7,132 bases of DNA, from assembly GCA_048520025.1 (NCBI GenBank), contig DBFZTP010000051.1, positions 1 through 7,132 on the forward strand, in the 5' to 3' direction. This DNA is from Aphodousia sp048520025 (GTDB lineage: Bacteria; Pseudomonadota; Gammaproteobacteria; Burkholderiales; Burkholderiaceae_F). The notes under the pieces were generated by a model. That model ran no database searches, was not told where the DNA came from, and saw only the letters and a list, made by a program, of their open reading frames with translations. Each line of letters begins with the position of its first letter. Position 1 is the stretch's first letter. Both the position numbers and the translations under genes were made by a program. This document shows, one piece after another, positions 1-5,115 of the stretch.

Positions 1-10
1 TAAGACAATT

Positions 11-30
11 TTAAATTTACCCAAATTTAA
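11..30. repeat. AT-rich 20-bp palindrome upstream of the feo promoter
   Basis: The arms TTAAATTT (11-18) and AAATTTAA (23-30) are exact reverse complements around the spacer ACCC. The element lies about 25 bp upstream of the candidate feo -35 box. It could be a regulator site or the remnant of an upstream terminator, but it has no GC-rich stem and no adjoining T-run, so a terminator is unlikely. No regulator can be named. In DNA this AT-rich a perfect 8-bp inverted repeat can also arise by chance. Confidence 0.4.
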
Positions 31-54
31 TTCATTTAATCATTTTCTATTAGA

Positions 55-82
55 TTGAGAAAAACCATAGATATCTTCTATT
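55..82 (+). promoter_or_regulatory. Candidate sigma70 promoter for the feo operon
   Basis: TTGAGA (55-60) resembles a -35 box and TCTATT (77-82) a weak -10 box, separated by 16 bp. This would place the transcription start near 89, at the edge of the Fur-like site, which fits repression by occlusion. A competing choice is TTGCAT (81-86) with TAACAT (104-109) at 17 bp, which would bury the Fur site in the spacer. Both -10 candidates match only four of six consensus bases, so the exact promoter is uncertain, although a promoter somewhere here is expected. Confidence 0.4.
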
Positions 83-88
83 GCATTC

Positions 89-107
89 GATAATGATTCT
101 CAATAAC
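89..107. promoter_or_regulatory. Fur box (ferric uptake regulator site)
   Basis: The 19 bases GATAATGATTCTCAATAAC agree with the classical Fur consensus GATAATGATAATCATTATC at 15 positions, including an unbroken match over the first nine. The site sits 34 bp upstream of the first feoA start codon and overlaps or follows either candidate promoter. This is the expected arrangement for iron-dependent repression: Fur with Fe(II) would block feo transcription when iron is plentiful. The match is seen directly; binding is inferred from the consensus and the operon content. Confidence 0.8.
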
Positions 108-110
108 ATT

Positions 111-132
111 CGAGAAAATAACCACTTTCTCG
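111..132 (+). promoter_or_regulatory. Leader hairpin just upstream of the first feoA
   Basis: CGAGAAA (111-117) and TTTCTCG (126-132) form a perfect 7-bp stem with an 8-base loop, ending 9 bases before the ATG at 142. No Shine-Dalgarno sequence lies between the hairpin and the start codon; the only purine-rich stretch (GAGAAAA) is in the left arm. In mRNA the stem could bring that segment nearer to the start or limit ribosome entry. As DNA it could also be a protein-binding inverted repeat. The function is unknown. Confidence 0.45.
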
Positions 133-141
133 ATTATTGCC

Positions 142-369
142 ATGCATATCCAACCTTTAACCCAATTAGGAACGTCTCGAAACGCAACGGTTGTCAGACT
201 CAAACTCGACATTGCCGAACAAACGCGTTTAACGCAGCTCGGTTTGCGTTGTGGCGTTACGGTCAAAATCCTTCAAGCCAATGAAGGCGCACCGTTATTG
301 TTGGCTGTGGGTGATAGTCGAATTGGCTTGAACTATCAAACTGCCCAAAACGTCTACGTTGCAGCGTAA
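142..369 (+). CDS. feoA: FeoA-domain protein, first of two tandem copies
   Basis: This 75-residue protein is the size of E. coli FeoA and has the SH3-like FeoA pattern: an N-terminal PLTQLG segment, a VVRL strand, the LTQLGLRCGVTVKIL core (around residues 30-44) and a C-terminal strand. FeoA proteins are small cytosolic partners thought to bind FeoB and support Fe(II) uptake. This copy is the more diverged: where the family usually has an APLGDP-like turn and an RVRG strand, it reads NEGAPLLLAVGD. ATG 142 is the only start available, because an in-frame stop lies at 94-96 with no ATG, GTG or TTG between. No clear ribosome-binding site precedes it. It is the first gene of the operon, 17 bp before the second feoA. 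The two copies may have different roles, which is inference. Confidence 0.88.
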   Translation: MHIQPLTQLGTSRNATVVRLKLDIAEQTRLTQLGLRCGVTVKILQANEGAPLLLAVGDSRIGLNYQTAQNVYVAA

Positions 370-386
370 AAGAAAAGGACAAATCC

Positions 387-617
387 ATGTTGTTAAACGA
401 ACTGCCTGTTGGCTCTAAAGCGAAAATTGAAGCCTTTCGTCAATGCTCTCCTGAGTATCGACGTCGCTTAATGATGTTGGGTGCCACCCCCGGTGCCCAC
501 TTAGAAGTTGTTCGCATTGCCCCCTTGGGCGACCCGATTGAAATTCGCGTGCGTGGCGGTTTGATTTCCGTTCGCAAGGACGAAATTGAAATTCTCGAAC
601 TCTCCCCGATTTCCTAA
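387..617 (+). CDS. feoA: FeoA, ferrous iron transport protein A, second copy
   Basis: This 76-residue protein is a canonical FeoA. It starts with LNELPVGSKAKI, has the helix and turn RRRLMMLGATPGAHLEVV (around residues 25-42), and then the diagnostic APLGDPIEIRVRG segment and a final strand. It is a cytosolic SH3-like accessory protein of the FeoB Fe(II) transporter, believed to act on the FeoB G domain or its oligomeric state. The ATG is preceded by AAGGA (375-379) at 7 bases, the best ribosome-binding site of the operon. It follows the first feoA by 17 bp and precedes feoB by 18 bp, so all three should share one transcript. Of the two copies it is closer to classical FeoA. Confidence 0.95.
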   Translation: MLLNELPVGSKAKIEAFRQCSPEYRRRLMMLGATPGAHLEVVRIAPLGDPIEIRVRGGLISVRKDEIEILELSPIS

Positions 618-635
618 TTTTCTCCCGTATTCACC

Positions 636-2978
636 ATGAAACACATTATTAGCCTTATTGGCAATCCCAATTGCGGGAAAACGACTCTCTTTAATGCCTT
701 AACCGGTTCCAATCAACGCGTGGGTAACTGGGCTGGCGTGACCGTCGATAAAAAGACTGGCGCTTTTAACTATCGTGGCATTGATTTTGATGTTGTAGAC
801 CTTCCCGGCATCTATTCTTTGACGCCGAGTTCCGTTGCAGGCGAAGATGAAATCGTCGCTCGCGACTACTTGGTCTCTGGCGAGAGCGAACTCATCATCA
901 ACATCGTTGATGCCGCGAACTTAGAGCGCAATCTTTACCTCACCACGCAATTGCTCGAATTGAAGATCCCGATGATTGTGGTGGTCAACATGCTTGACGT
1001 GGCACGTCAACATCACATCAGCGTCGACCTCGAAGCTTTAGAAAAGCAATTAGGCGTCCCTGTTATCGGTCTTGTTGCCTCCCGTCAAAAGGGGTTGCAA
1101 GAGCTCAAAAACCGTTTAATTGACTTTTTGTCCGCACCTACTGCACCGACCTCGAACGTTCAGTACGCAGACAAAATCCAAAAAGCCATCGATGAAGTGA
1201 CCGCCATCATTGTCGAAAAGAATCCGAATGGCGCTTGGTTTGCTTCGCAATTTTTAGAGCAAGCTCCGGGTCTGTCTGAGCGCTTTGATGCTGACACCAT
1301 TGCTCGCATTGACACGATTGTCAAGGCAATAGACCAAGAGTTTGATGGCAACCTCGATATCGAAATTGCAAACGCCCGATACGGTTTCATTTCTGAAGTC
1401 ATGGTGCACGCCGTTACGCGTCAAAATGAAATGCTTGCGACCTTAACTGACCGTATTGACAGCATTGTGCTTCACCGCTGGTTGGGTCTTCCCATCTTCT
1501 TGCTCATCATGTACGTGATGTTCCTCTTTACGCAAAATTTCGGTGCGGTCTTTATCGACTTTTTCGATATTTTGGTGGGTGGTGTCTTGGTCGATGGTTT
1601 GGGTCAATGGCTCACACAAATGGGCACGCCTGAGTGGCTAACCGTTTTCATCGCCAATGGTATCGGTGGCGGTTTACAAACCATCTCTACCTTTATTCCT
1701 GTCATCTTCTTCATGTTCTTCTTTTTGGCGATCTTGGAAGAATCCGGTTACATGGCCCGCGCAGCTTTTGTGATGGACCGTTTGATGCGTTACTTGGGCT
1801 TGCCCGGTAAGGCCTTCGTCCCGTTGATTGTCGGCTTTGGCTGTAACGTGCCGGCCATCATGGCAACGCGCACGATGGATCGAACGAGCGACCGTATCAT
1901 CACGACAATGATGGCTCCGTTTATGAGTTGTGGTGCTCGTTTGCCGGTTTATGTTTTGTTTGCCACGGCTTTCTTCCCGACAAACGGTCAAAACTTGGTT
2001 TTTTTGCTCTACATTATCGGTATCTTTGCCGCTATCCTCACGGGGTTCTTACTCAAGCGCACGGCATTGCCCGGTGCAGCTAGTGCCTTTGTGATGGAAA
2101 TTCCGCCTTATCACATCCCGAGCTTTAAGAACGTGATGTTAAGAACGTGGGATCGCGTGAAGTCCTTCATGTTCCGTGCCGGTCGAGTCATTGTTGTGAT
2201 TGTGGCTTGCTTGACGTTCTTAAACTCCTTGGGTACCGATGGTTCGTTTGGCAACGAAGACAGCGAAAACTCTGTCTTGTCACAAATCGGTCAAACCATT
2301 GTTCCGATCTTCGAACCCATGGGTGTAGAAAAAGAAAACTGGCCTGCTGCCGTTGGTGTCTTTACGGGGATTTTTGCTAAGGAAGCCGTTGTTGGTACGT
2401 TGAATTCGCTCTACGACACGTTAAGTGCCAATGAAGCTCAATCAACCGAAGCTCAAGAAGAAGACTCCACCTTCTCGATTGGTGCTATCACTAGCGAAGC
2501 CCTTGGTTCAATTGGTGAGAATTTTGCAGGCCTGACCTCTGCTTTTACCGATCCGATGGGTTTGCACGTTGATGACTTGACCAACCAAGAAGAGGCTGCC
2601 GAAAGCCAAGGCGTCTCTTTGGGTACGATTGCCACTATCCGAACGCTTTTTGGTTCTGCCTCTGCGGCCTTTGCTTACCTTTTGATGGTTTTGCTCTACG
2701 TTCCGTGTGTGGCCGCCGTCGGCGCCATTTACCGTGAAGTTGGCGCTCGTTGGACAGTCTTTACCGTGGCATGGACAACGGCTTTGGGCTATAGCGCTGC
2801 TACGATTTTCTACCAAACGGTTAATTTCGCAGCCAATCCTGTCTATGCCACTATCTGCATTGGGTTAAGTCTCGCCATTTTGGCATTGATGGTTCTTTGG
2901 ATGAAAGCGATGGCCAAGAAGGATGATCAAAAGAAAGTCACCAAGCGTGTGATTCCGATCATGGCAATTAAAGACTAA
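636..2978 (+). CDS. feoB: FeoB, Fe(II) transporter with N-terminal G protein domain
   Basis: FeoB is the inner-membrane ferrous iron permease; this 780-residue protein is close in length to E. coli FeoB. The N-terminal GTPase domain shows G1 GNPNCGKT (9-16), a G2 region around NWAGVTVD (31-38), G3 DLPG (55-58), G4 NMLD (118-121) and a G5-like VASRQKG (147-153). A helical spacer follows, then a membrane domain from about residue 280 with many hydrophobic segments. The Gate motifs are intact: GYMARAAFVMDR near 371, GFGCNVPA (400-407, Cys403), FMSCGARLPVY (429-439, Cys432) and a second gate around FAKEAVVGTLNSLY. The tail is short and basic; no FeoC gene follows. The ATG has no Shine-Dalgarno sequence (pyrimidine-rich upstream), so translation is probably coupled to feoA. 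The start is supported by direct entry into the first G-domain strand. Confidence 0.98.
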   Translation: MKHIISLIGNPNCGKTTLFNALTGSNQRVGNWAGVTVDKKTGAFNYRGIDFDVVDLPGIYSLTPSSVAGEDEIVARDYLVSGESELIINIVDAANLERNLYLTTQLLELKIPMIVVVNMLDVARQHHISVDLEALEKQLGVPVIGLVASRQKGLQELKNRLIDFLSAPTAPTSNVQYADKIQKAIDEVTAIIVEKNPNGAWFASQFLEQAPGLSERFDADTIARIDTIVKAIDQEFDGNLDIEIANARYGFISEVMVHAVTRQNEMLATLTDRIDSIVLHRWLGLPIFLLIMYVMFLFTQNFGAVFIDFFDILVGGVLVDGLGQWLTQMGTPEWLTVFIANGIGGGLQTISTFIPVIFFMFFFLAILEESGYMARAAFVMDRLMRYLGLPGKAFVPLIVGFGCNVPAIMATRTMDRTSDRIITTMMAPFMSCGARLPVYVLFATAFFPTNGQNLVFLLYIIGIFAAILTGFLLKRTALPGAASAFVMEIPPYHIPSFKNVMLRTWDRVKSFMFRAGRVIVVIVACLTFLNSLGTDGSFGNEDSENSVLSQIGQTIVPIFEPMGVEKENWPAAVGVFTGIFAKEAVVGTLNSLYDTLSANEAQSTEAQEEDSTFSIGAITSEALGSIGENFAGLTSAFTDPMGLHVDDLTNQEEAAESQGVSLGTIATIRTLFGSASAAFAYLLMVLLYVPCVAAVGAIYREVGARWTVFTVAWTTALGYSAATIFYQTVNFAANPVYATICIGLSLAILALMVLWMKAMAKKDDQKKVTKRVIPIMAIKD

Positions 2979-3002
2979 CGTAGGACAATTCAGAGAAGGG
3001 AG

Positions 3003-3027
3003 CCGGTGCCAATGTGCACCGGTTTTT
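3003..3027 (+). terminator. Rho-independent terminator of the feo operon
   Basis: CCGGTGC (3003-3009) pairs perfectly with GCACCGG (3016-3022) around a 6-base loop and is followed at once by TTTTT (3023-3027). It starts 25 bp after the feoB stop. On the opposite strand the same stem has no T-run, so it probably serves the feo transcript only. Confidence 0.88.
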
Positions 3028-3042
3028 CGTTGGCACAGAACC

Positions 3043-3054
3043 AAAAAAAGAAAA
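3043..3054 (-). terminator. U-rich tract following rnpB, possible termination site
   Basis: Just past the P1 3' strand the minus-strand transcript reads UUUUCUUUUUUU (3054 down to 3043). No separate GC-rich hairpin precedes it. The mature P1 helix, whose 3' strand ends at about 3060, could act as the stem of a terminator, with 3' trimming giving the final end. This is a weak inference from position and base content. Confidence 0.35.
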
Positions 3055-3059
3055 GAAGA

Positions 3060-3369
3060 GGACAAAGTTCATCGATAAGCCGGATTCTGTTCTAAGGTTG
3101 CCCTCAGCCGACAATCATTCATCTAGAACGTGACTCACGCCACGTCTCAAGCCATCTACCCGCAACCTCACCGAGCAGGTTCGTCGGTTGCCTATTTGAT
3201 GTTGCTCCCCGTAGAGATTGCCCGTTTCACCCGACCCTAACGTCGGCTCGTCTCTGTTGCTCTAATCCGTGCCTTACGGCAGGCAGTCGTTAACTGCTAC
3301 GGTGCTCTGTGGAGTCCGGACTTTCCTCGTGAAATAAATTCCCGCGATCGTCGTGACAAACTTTGTCCG
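3060..3369 (-). ncRNA. rnpB: RNase P RNA, bacterial type A, compact form
   Basis: This is the catalytic RNA of ribonuclease P, which trims tRNA 5' leaders. On the minus strand the universal elements appear in order: GAGGAAAGUCCGGACUCC (P4 5' side, 3311-3328), AGAGCAACAGAGACGAGCC (3245-3263), GGGUGAAA and CAAAUAGG, GCGGGUAGAUGG holding the tRNA CCA-binding GGU (3152-3163), AGAUGAAUG (3116-3124) and AGAAUCCGGCUUAUCG (3073-3088). P1 pairs 3355-3368 with 3060-3073 over 14 bp including wobbles, and P2 pairs CGACGAUC with GAUUGUCG. P18 is a 7-bp stem with a GUGA loop (3128-3145), and P19 has a GCAA loop (3092-3107). At about 310 bases it is short: P3 is a tiny stem (about 3329-3347) and the stretch at 3204-3232 has no room for E. 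coli P13/P14. That short stretch recalls betaproteobacterial RNAs. Ends are inferred from P1. Confidence 0.96.
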
Positions 3370-3375
3370 ATCGTG

Positions 3376-3381
3376 ATTGTA
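3376..3381 (-). promoter_or_regulatory. Candidate -10 box of the rnpB promoter
   Basis: TACAAT on the minus strand matches the -10 consensus at five of six positions and lies 6-7 bases upstream of the inferred RNA 5' end near 3369. No convincing -35 hexamer is seen 16-18 bases further upstream (GAGAAA at about 3399-3404 is poor). Placement next to the P1 start is the main support. Confidence 0.45.
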
Positions 3382-3408
3382 CGGGAGTTTTCCATCTTTT
3401 TCTCACGG

Positions 3409-3469
3409 TTTACACAAAAACTATGGACGATATCCTAAAAAGCTGAAATAATTAGACATTTTTTAGAAT
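3409..3469 (+). promoter_or_regulatory. Candidate promoter region of the PagP-OmpW gene
   Basis: Two possibilities exist. TTTACA (3409-3414) with TATCCT (3431-3436) at 16 bp combines a good -35 with a weak -10. TAGAAT (3464-3469) is a strong -10 but has only CTGAAA (3443-3448) at a short 15-bp spacing. The region is divergent from the rnpB promoter, so the two regulatory areas adjoin within about 130 bp. The sequence does not decide between them. Confidence 0.35.
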
Positions 3470-3498
3470 TAAACGATCGAATTCCACAAGGAGCCGAT

Positions 3499-4632
3499 GT
3501 GCTGAACCTTAAAAAAATTGCATTAGCAACCACGTTATCTTTAGCCGGTGTTTCCGCTCAAGCCGGTCTTTGGGATGGATTCCTTGAAACGTTGCCGGGC
3601 GCAACCTCTCCGTATCCGGATGCAGGTTTCGTTGGTAACCAAATCAACGGTATGCACCACATTATCGAAACCGGTTCGACGAGCTTGTTGCTCCCGACCT
3701 ACACGAATCACCCGTCTTGGGACTACGATAACCGTTACGAAGAAAACGCCTATCCTTTCGGCGCCGGTATTGCTCGTGGCATTATCGATGAACGCGGTAA
3801 CGAACGCATGGCTTACATGGTCTTGTTCCGTGACTCTCACTACGAACCCGAACCCATTCTCGGTTACGCATGGGTCGCACGCTTCCCGATCGCTGATTCA
3901 GGCTTCCATTTAGGTGCCGGTTACACGGCAGGTGTCACTTTCCGTGAAGACTACAACTGGTTGCCGATTCCGGTACCGCTCCCCATCGTGAGCGTAGGTA
4001 CGGATTGGTTCAACCTCTATGGTACGTACATTCCGGGCAGCAACGTCTTCTTCTTCTTCTCTCGTATTGAAATTGAAGATCGTATGCGTCGCATGAACCC
4101 GTTGCCGGCAGGCAACCCGTGGGAAGCCAATACAGAATTTTATGCACAAGGCTCTTGGGTTAAGACCGACCTCTCTTCCGGTGACGGTGACATCGGAAAC
4201 TTAACCATGACGTCTGATGCCGGTTACAAATTTGGTGTGCGTTACTTCTTGGATCGTCACTGGGCACTTGACTTGAGCCACCAAAAGAGTGAACACGACA
4301 TTGAAGCCGGTGGTAAGGTTGCTGAAGAATTTAAGCTCATGAACACCAACCTCTTGATGCAATACCACTGGGAAGTGGCCGATAGCGTTCGTTTGCACAC
4401 GGGTGCCGGTGTGGCCTACTCCAAGCTTGAAAGTAAGTCTTTCGACTATGAAGATGAAAGCATCAACCCCGTGGTTCAAGGTGGTCTTACTTGGGCAATC
4501 ACGAAGAATATCCGCGTGAATGCTGACATGACGGTGAACTTCACGAAGTTCCGCGATGTTCCTTCCGCCAATGGCGAAGCCGTTATTCCGGCTAACACGA
4601 GCTTTAACCTCGGTTTGGGCGTGGCTTTCTAA
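3499..4632 (+). CDS. Fused outer-membrane protein: PagP palmitoyltransferase plus OmpW-like barrel
   Basis: The 377-residue protein has a signal peptide ending SAQA (cleavage after residue 22). Residues about 24-192 match PagP, which moves a palmitoyl chain from phospholipid to lipid A in the outer membrane. The E. coli catalytic His33, Asp76 and Ser77 correspond to His71, Asp112 and Ser113. The lateral-gate prolines 28, 50, 127 and 144 correspond to Pro66, Pro86, Pro162 and Pro179, with further matches at FHLGAGYTAGVT and YIPG. E. coli Gly88, floor of the acyl pocket, is Ala124 here. The PagP part ends in SRIEI without the usual terminal Phe. A linker (about 193-211) leads to residues 212-377, an OmpW-like eight-stranded barrel (YKFGVRYFLDRHWALDLS, LLMQYHW, HTGAGVAYSKLES, final FNLGLGVAF) with a terminal Phe BAM signal. 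GTG 3499 follows AAGGAG (3488-3493) by 5 bases. PagP identity is firm, OmpW assignment good, joint function unknown. Confidence 0.9.
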   Translation: MLNLKKIALATTLSLAGVSAQAGLWDGFLETLPGATSPYPDAGFVGNQINGMHHIIETGSTSLLLPTYTNHPSWDYDNRYEENAYPFGAGIARGIIDERGNERMAYMVLFRDSHYEPEPILGYAWVARFPIADSGFHLGAGYTAGVTFREDYNWLPIPVPLPIVSVGTDWFNLYGTYIPGSNVFFFFSRIEIEDRMRRMNPLPAGNPWEANTEFYAQGSWVKTDLSSGDGDIGNLTMTSDAGYKFGVRYFLDRHWALDLSHQKSEHDIEAGGKVAEEFKLMNTNLLMQYHWEVADSVRLHTGAGVAYSKLESKSFDYEDESINPVVQGGLTWAITKNIRVNADMTVNFTKFRDVPSANGEAVIPANTSFNLGLGVAF

Positions 4633-4655
4633 AGACGGATTCGTTCTTAGATGAC

Positions 4656-4693
4656 AAAGGTGGCGACTCTTTGGAGAGTTCGCCACTTTTTTT
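4656..4693 (+). terminator. Rho-independent terminator after the PagP-OmpW gene
   Basis: GTGGCGACTCT (4660-4670) pairs with AGAG-T-TCGCCAC (4675-4686) with a single bulged T and a TTGG loop, followed by seven Ts (4687-4693). It starts about 25 bp after the stop codon. A short A-run on its left is too small to make it clearly bidirectional. Confidence 0.92.
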
Positions 4694-4726
4694 GCGCTAT
4701 GCTTAAAGAATCAATGGAGAAAACCA

Positions 4727-5113
4727 ATGAAAAAACTACTCCCGCTCCTTTTGTTTTGCACTATGATCAGCGCACCCTTTGCGGTCTCCGCTCAACATTG
4801 GAACGAGCAAGAAGGTCGTTACTACGACGGCCACGGTCGTTATGAAGGGCGCATTGATTCAAACGGGCGAATGTACGACAACCACGGGCGCTACAAAGGC
4901 AGAATTGACAGCAATGGCCACCACTATGATAAACACGGTCGATATCAAGGAAGACAGGACGATAACGGACGTTTTTACGATGAATCAGGGCGATACCAAG
5001 GAAGAGTCGACAACGGCCGTCATTACGATGAGCACGGCCGTTATTTAGGCAGGGAAGACAACAACCGCTTCTATGACAAGAGCGGTCGCTATCAAGGTCG
5101 CAGAGATCCTTAG
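4727..5113 (+). CDS. Small secreted protein of tandem GRYxGR repeats
   Basis: This 128-residue protein has a signal peptide (basic MKK, hydrophobic run, likely cleavage after VSA at residue 22) and is otherwise made almost wholly of a 16-17 residue repeat. GRY begins at residues 37, 54, 71, 88, 104 and 120, and a unit reads about GRYxGRxDxNGRxYDxx. A partial first copy (GRYYDGH) precedes these. Tyr, Gly, Arg and Asp dominate, and the mature part has no Cys, so it is probably a periplasmic, surface or secreted beta-rich repeat protein. It loosely recalls other short Gly/Tyr/Asp beta-repeat families, but I do not recognise a named family and assign no function. ATG 4727 follows TGGAGA (4715-4720) by 6 bases. 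It lies 34 bp past the preceding terminator, with no convincing promoter visible. Its stop is 2 bp from that of the convergent creA. Confidence 0.85.
   Translation: MKKLLPLLLFCTMISAPFAVSAQHWNEQEGRYYDGHGRYEGRIDSNGRMYDNHGRYKGRIDSNGHHYDKHGRYQGRQDDNGRFYDESGRYQGRVDNGRHYDEHGRYLGREDNNRFYDKSGRYQGRRDP
4835..5110 (+). repeat. Coding tandem repeat, units of 48-51 bp
   Basis: Five full units and a truncated sixth encode the GRYxGRxDxNGRxYDxx motif; the first three units are 17 codons and the next two are 16. Glycine, arginine and tyrosine codons differ freely between units: arginine is spelled CGT, CGC, CGA, AGA and AGG. The repeat is therefore conserved at protein level but diverged in DNA, which argues for old duplications under selection rather than recent slippage. 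Confidence 0.88.
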
Positions 5114-5115
5114 AA

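Noticed and set aside
81..284. Open frame of 67 codons on the plus strand across the feo leader
   Set aside because: It overlaps the Fur box and the first feoA in another frame and shows no protein family features.
1674..1991. Open frame of 105 codons on the minus strand inside feoB
   Set aside because: The translation is of low-complexity, His/Arg/Asp-rich antisense type and lies opposite the conserved FeoB gate region.
3407..3424. Possible PhoP box (GGTTTA followed by a second half) upstream of the pagP-like gene
   Set aside because: PhoP sites need a direct repeat of the GTTTA type at fixed spacing. Only one half is present; the second position reads AAACTA. PhoP control of pagP in enteric bacteria alone does not justify the call.
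3368..3479. Several CGATCG sites around the rnpB promoter region
   Set aside because: They occur at 3344, 3368 and 3474 in varied contexts, one of them within helix P2 of the RNA. The short palindrome is common and no ordered array is seen.
4201..4686. Long open frame of 161 codons on the minus strand opposite the OmpW-like domain
   Set aside because: It has no recognisable domain, lies opposite a well-supported gene and its start falls in the terminator stem. It is best explained as a shadow of the codon use of the plus-strand gene.
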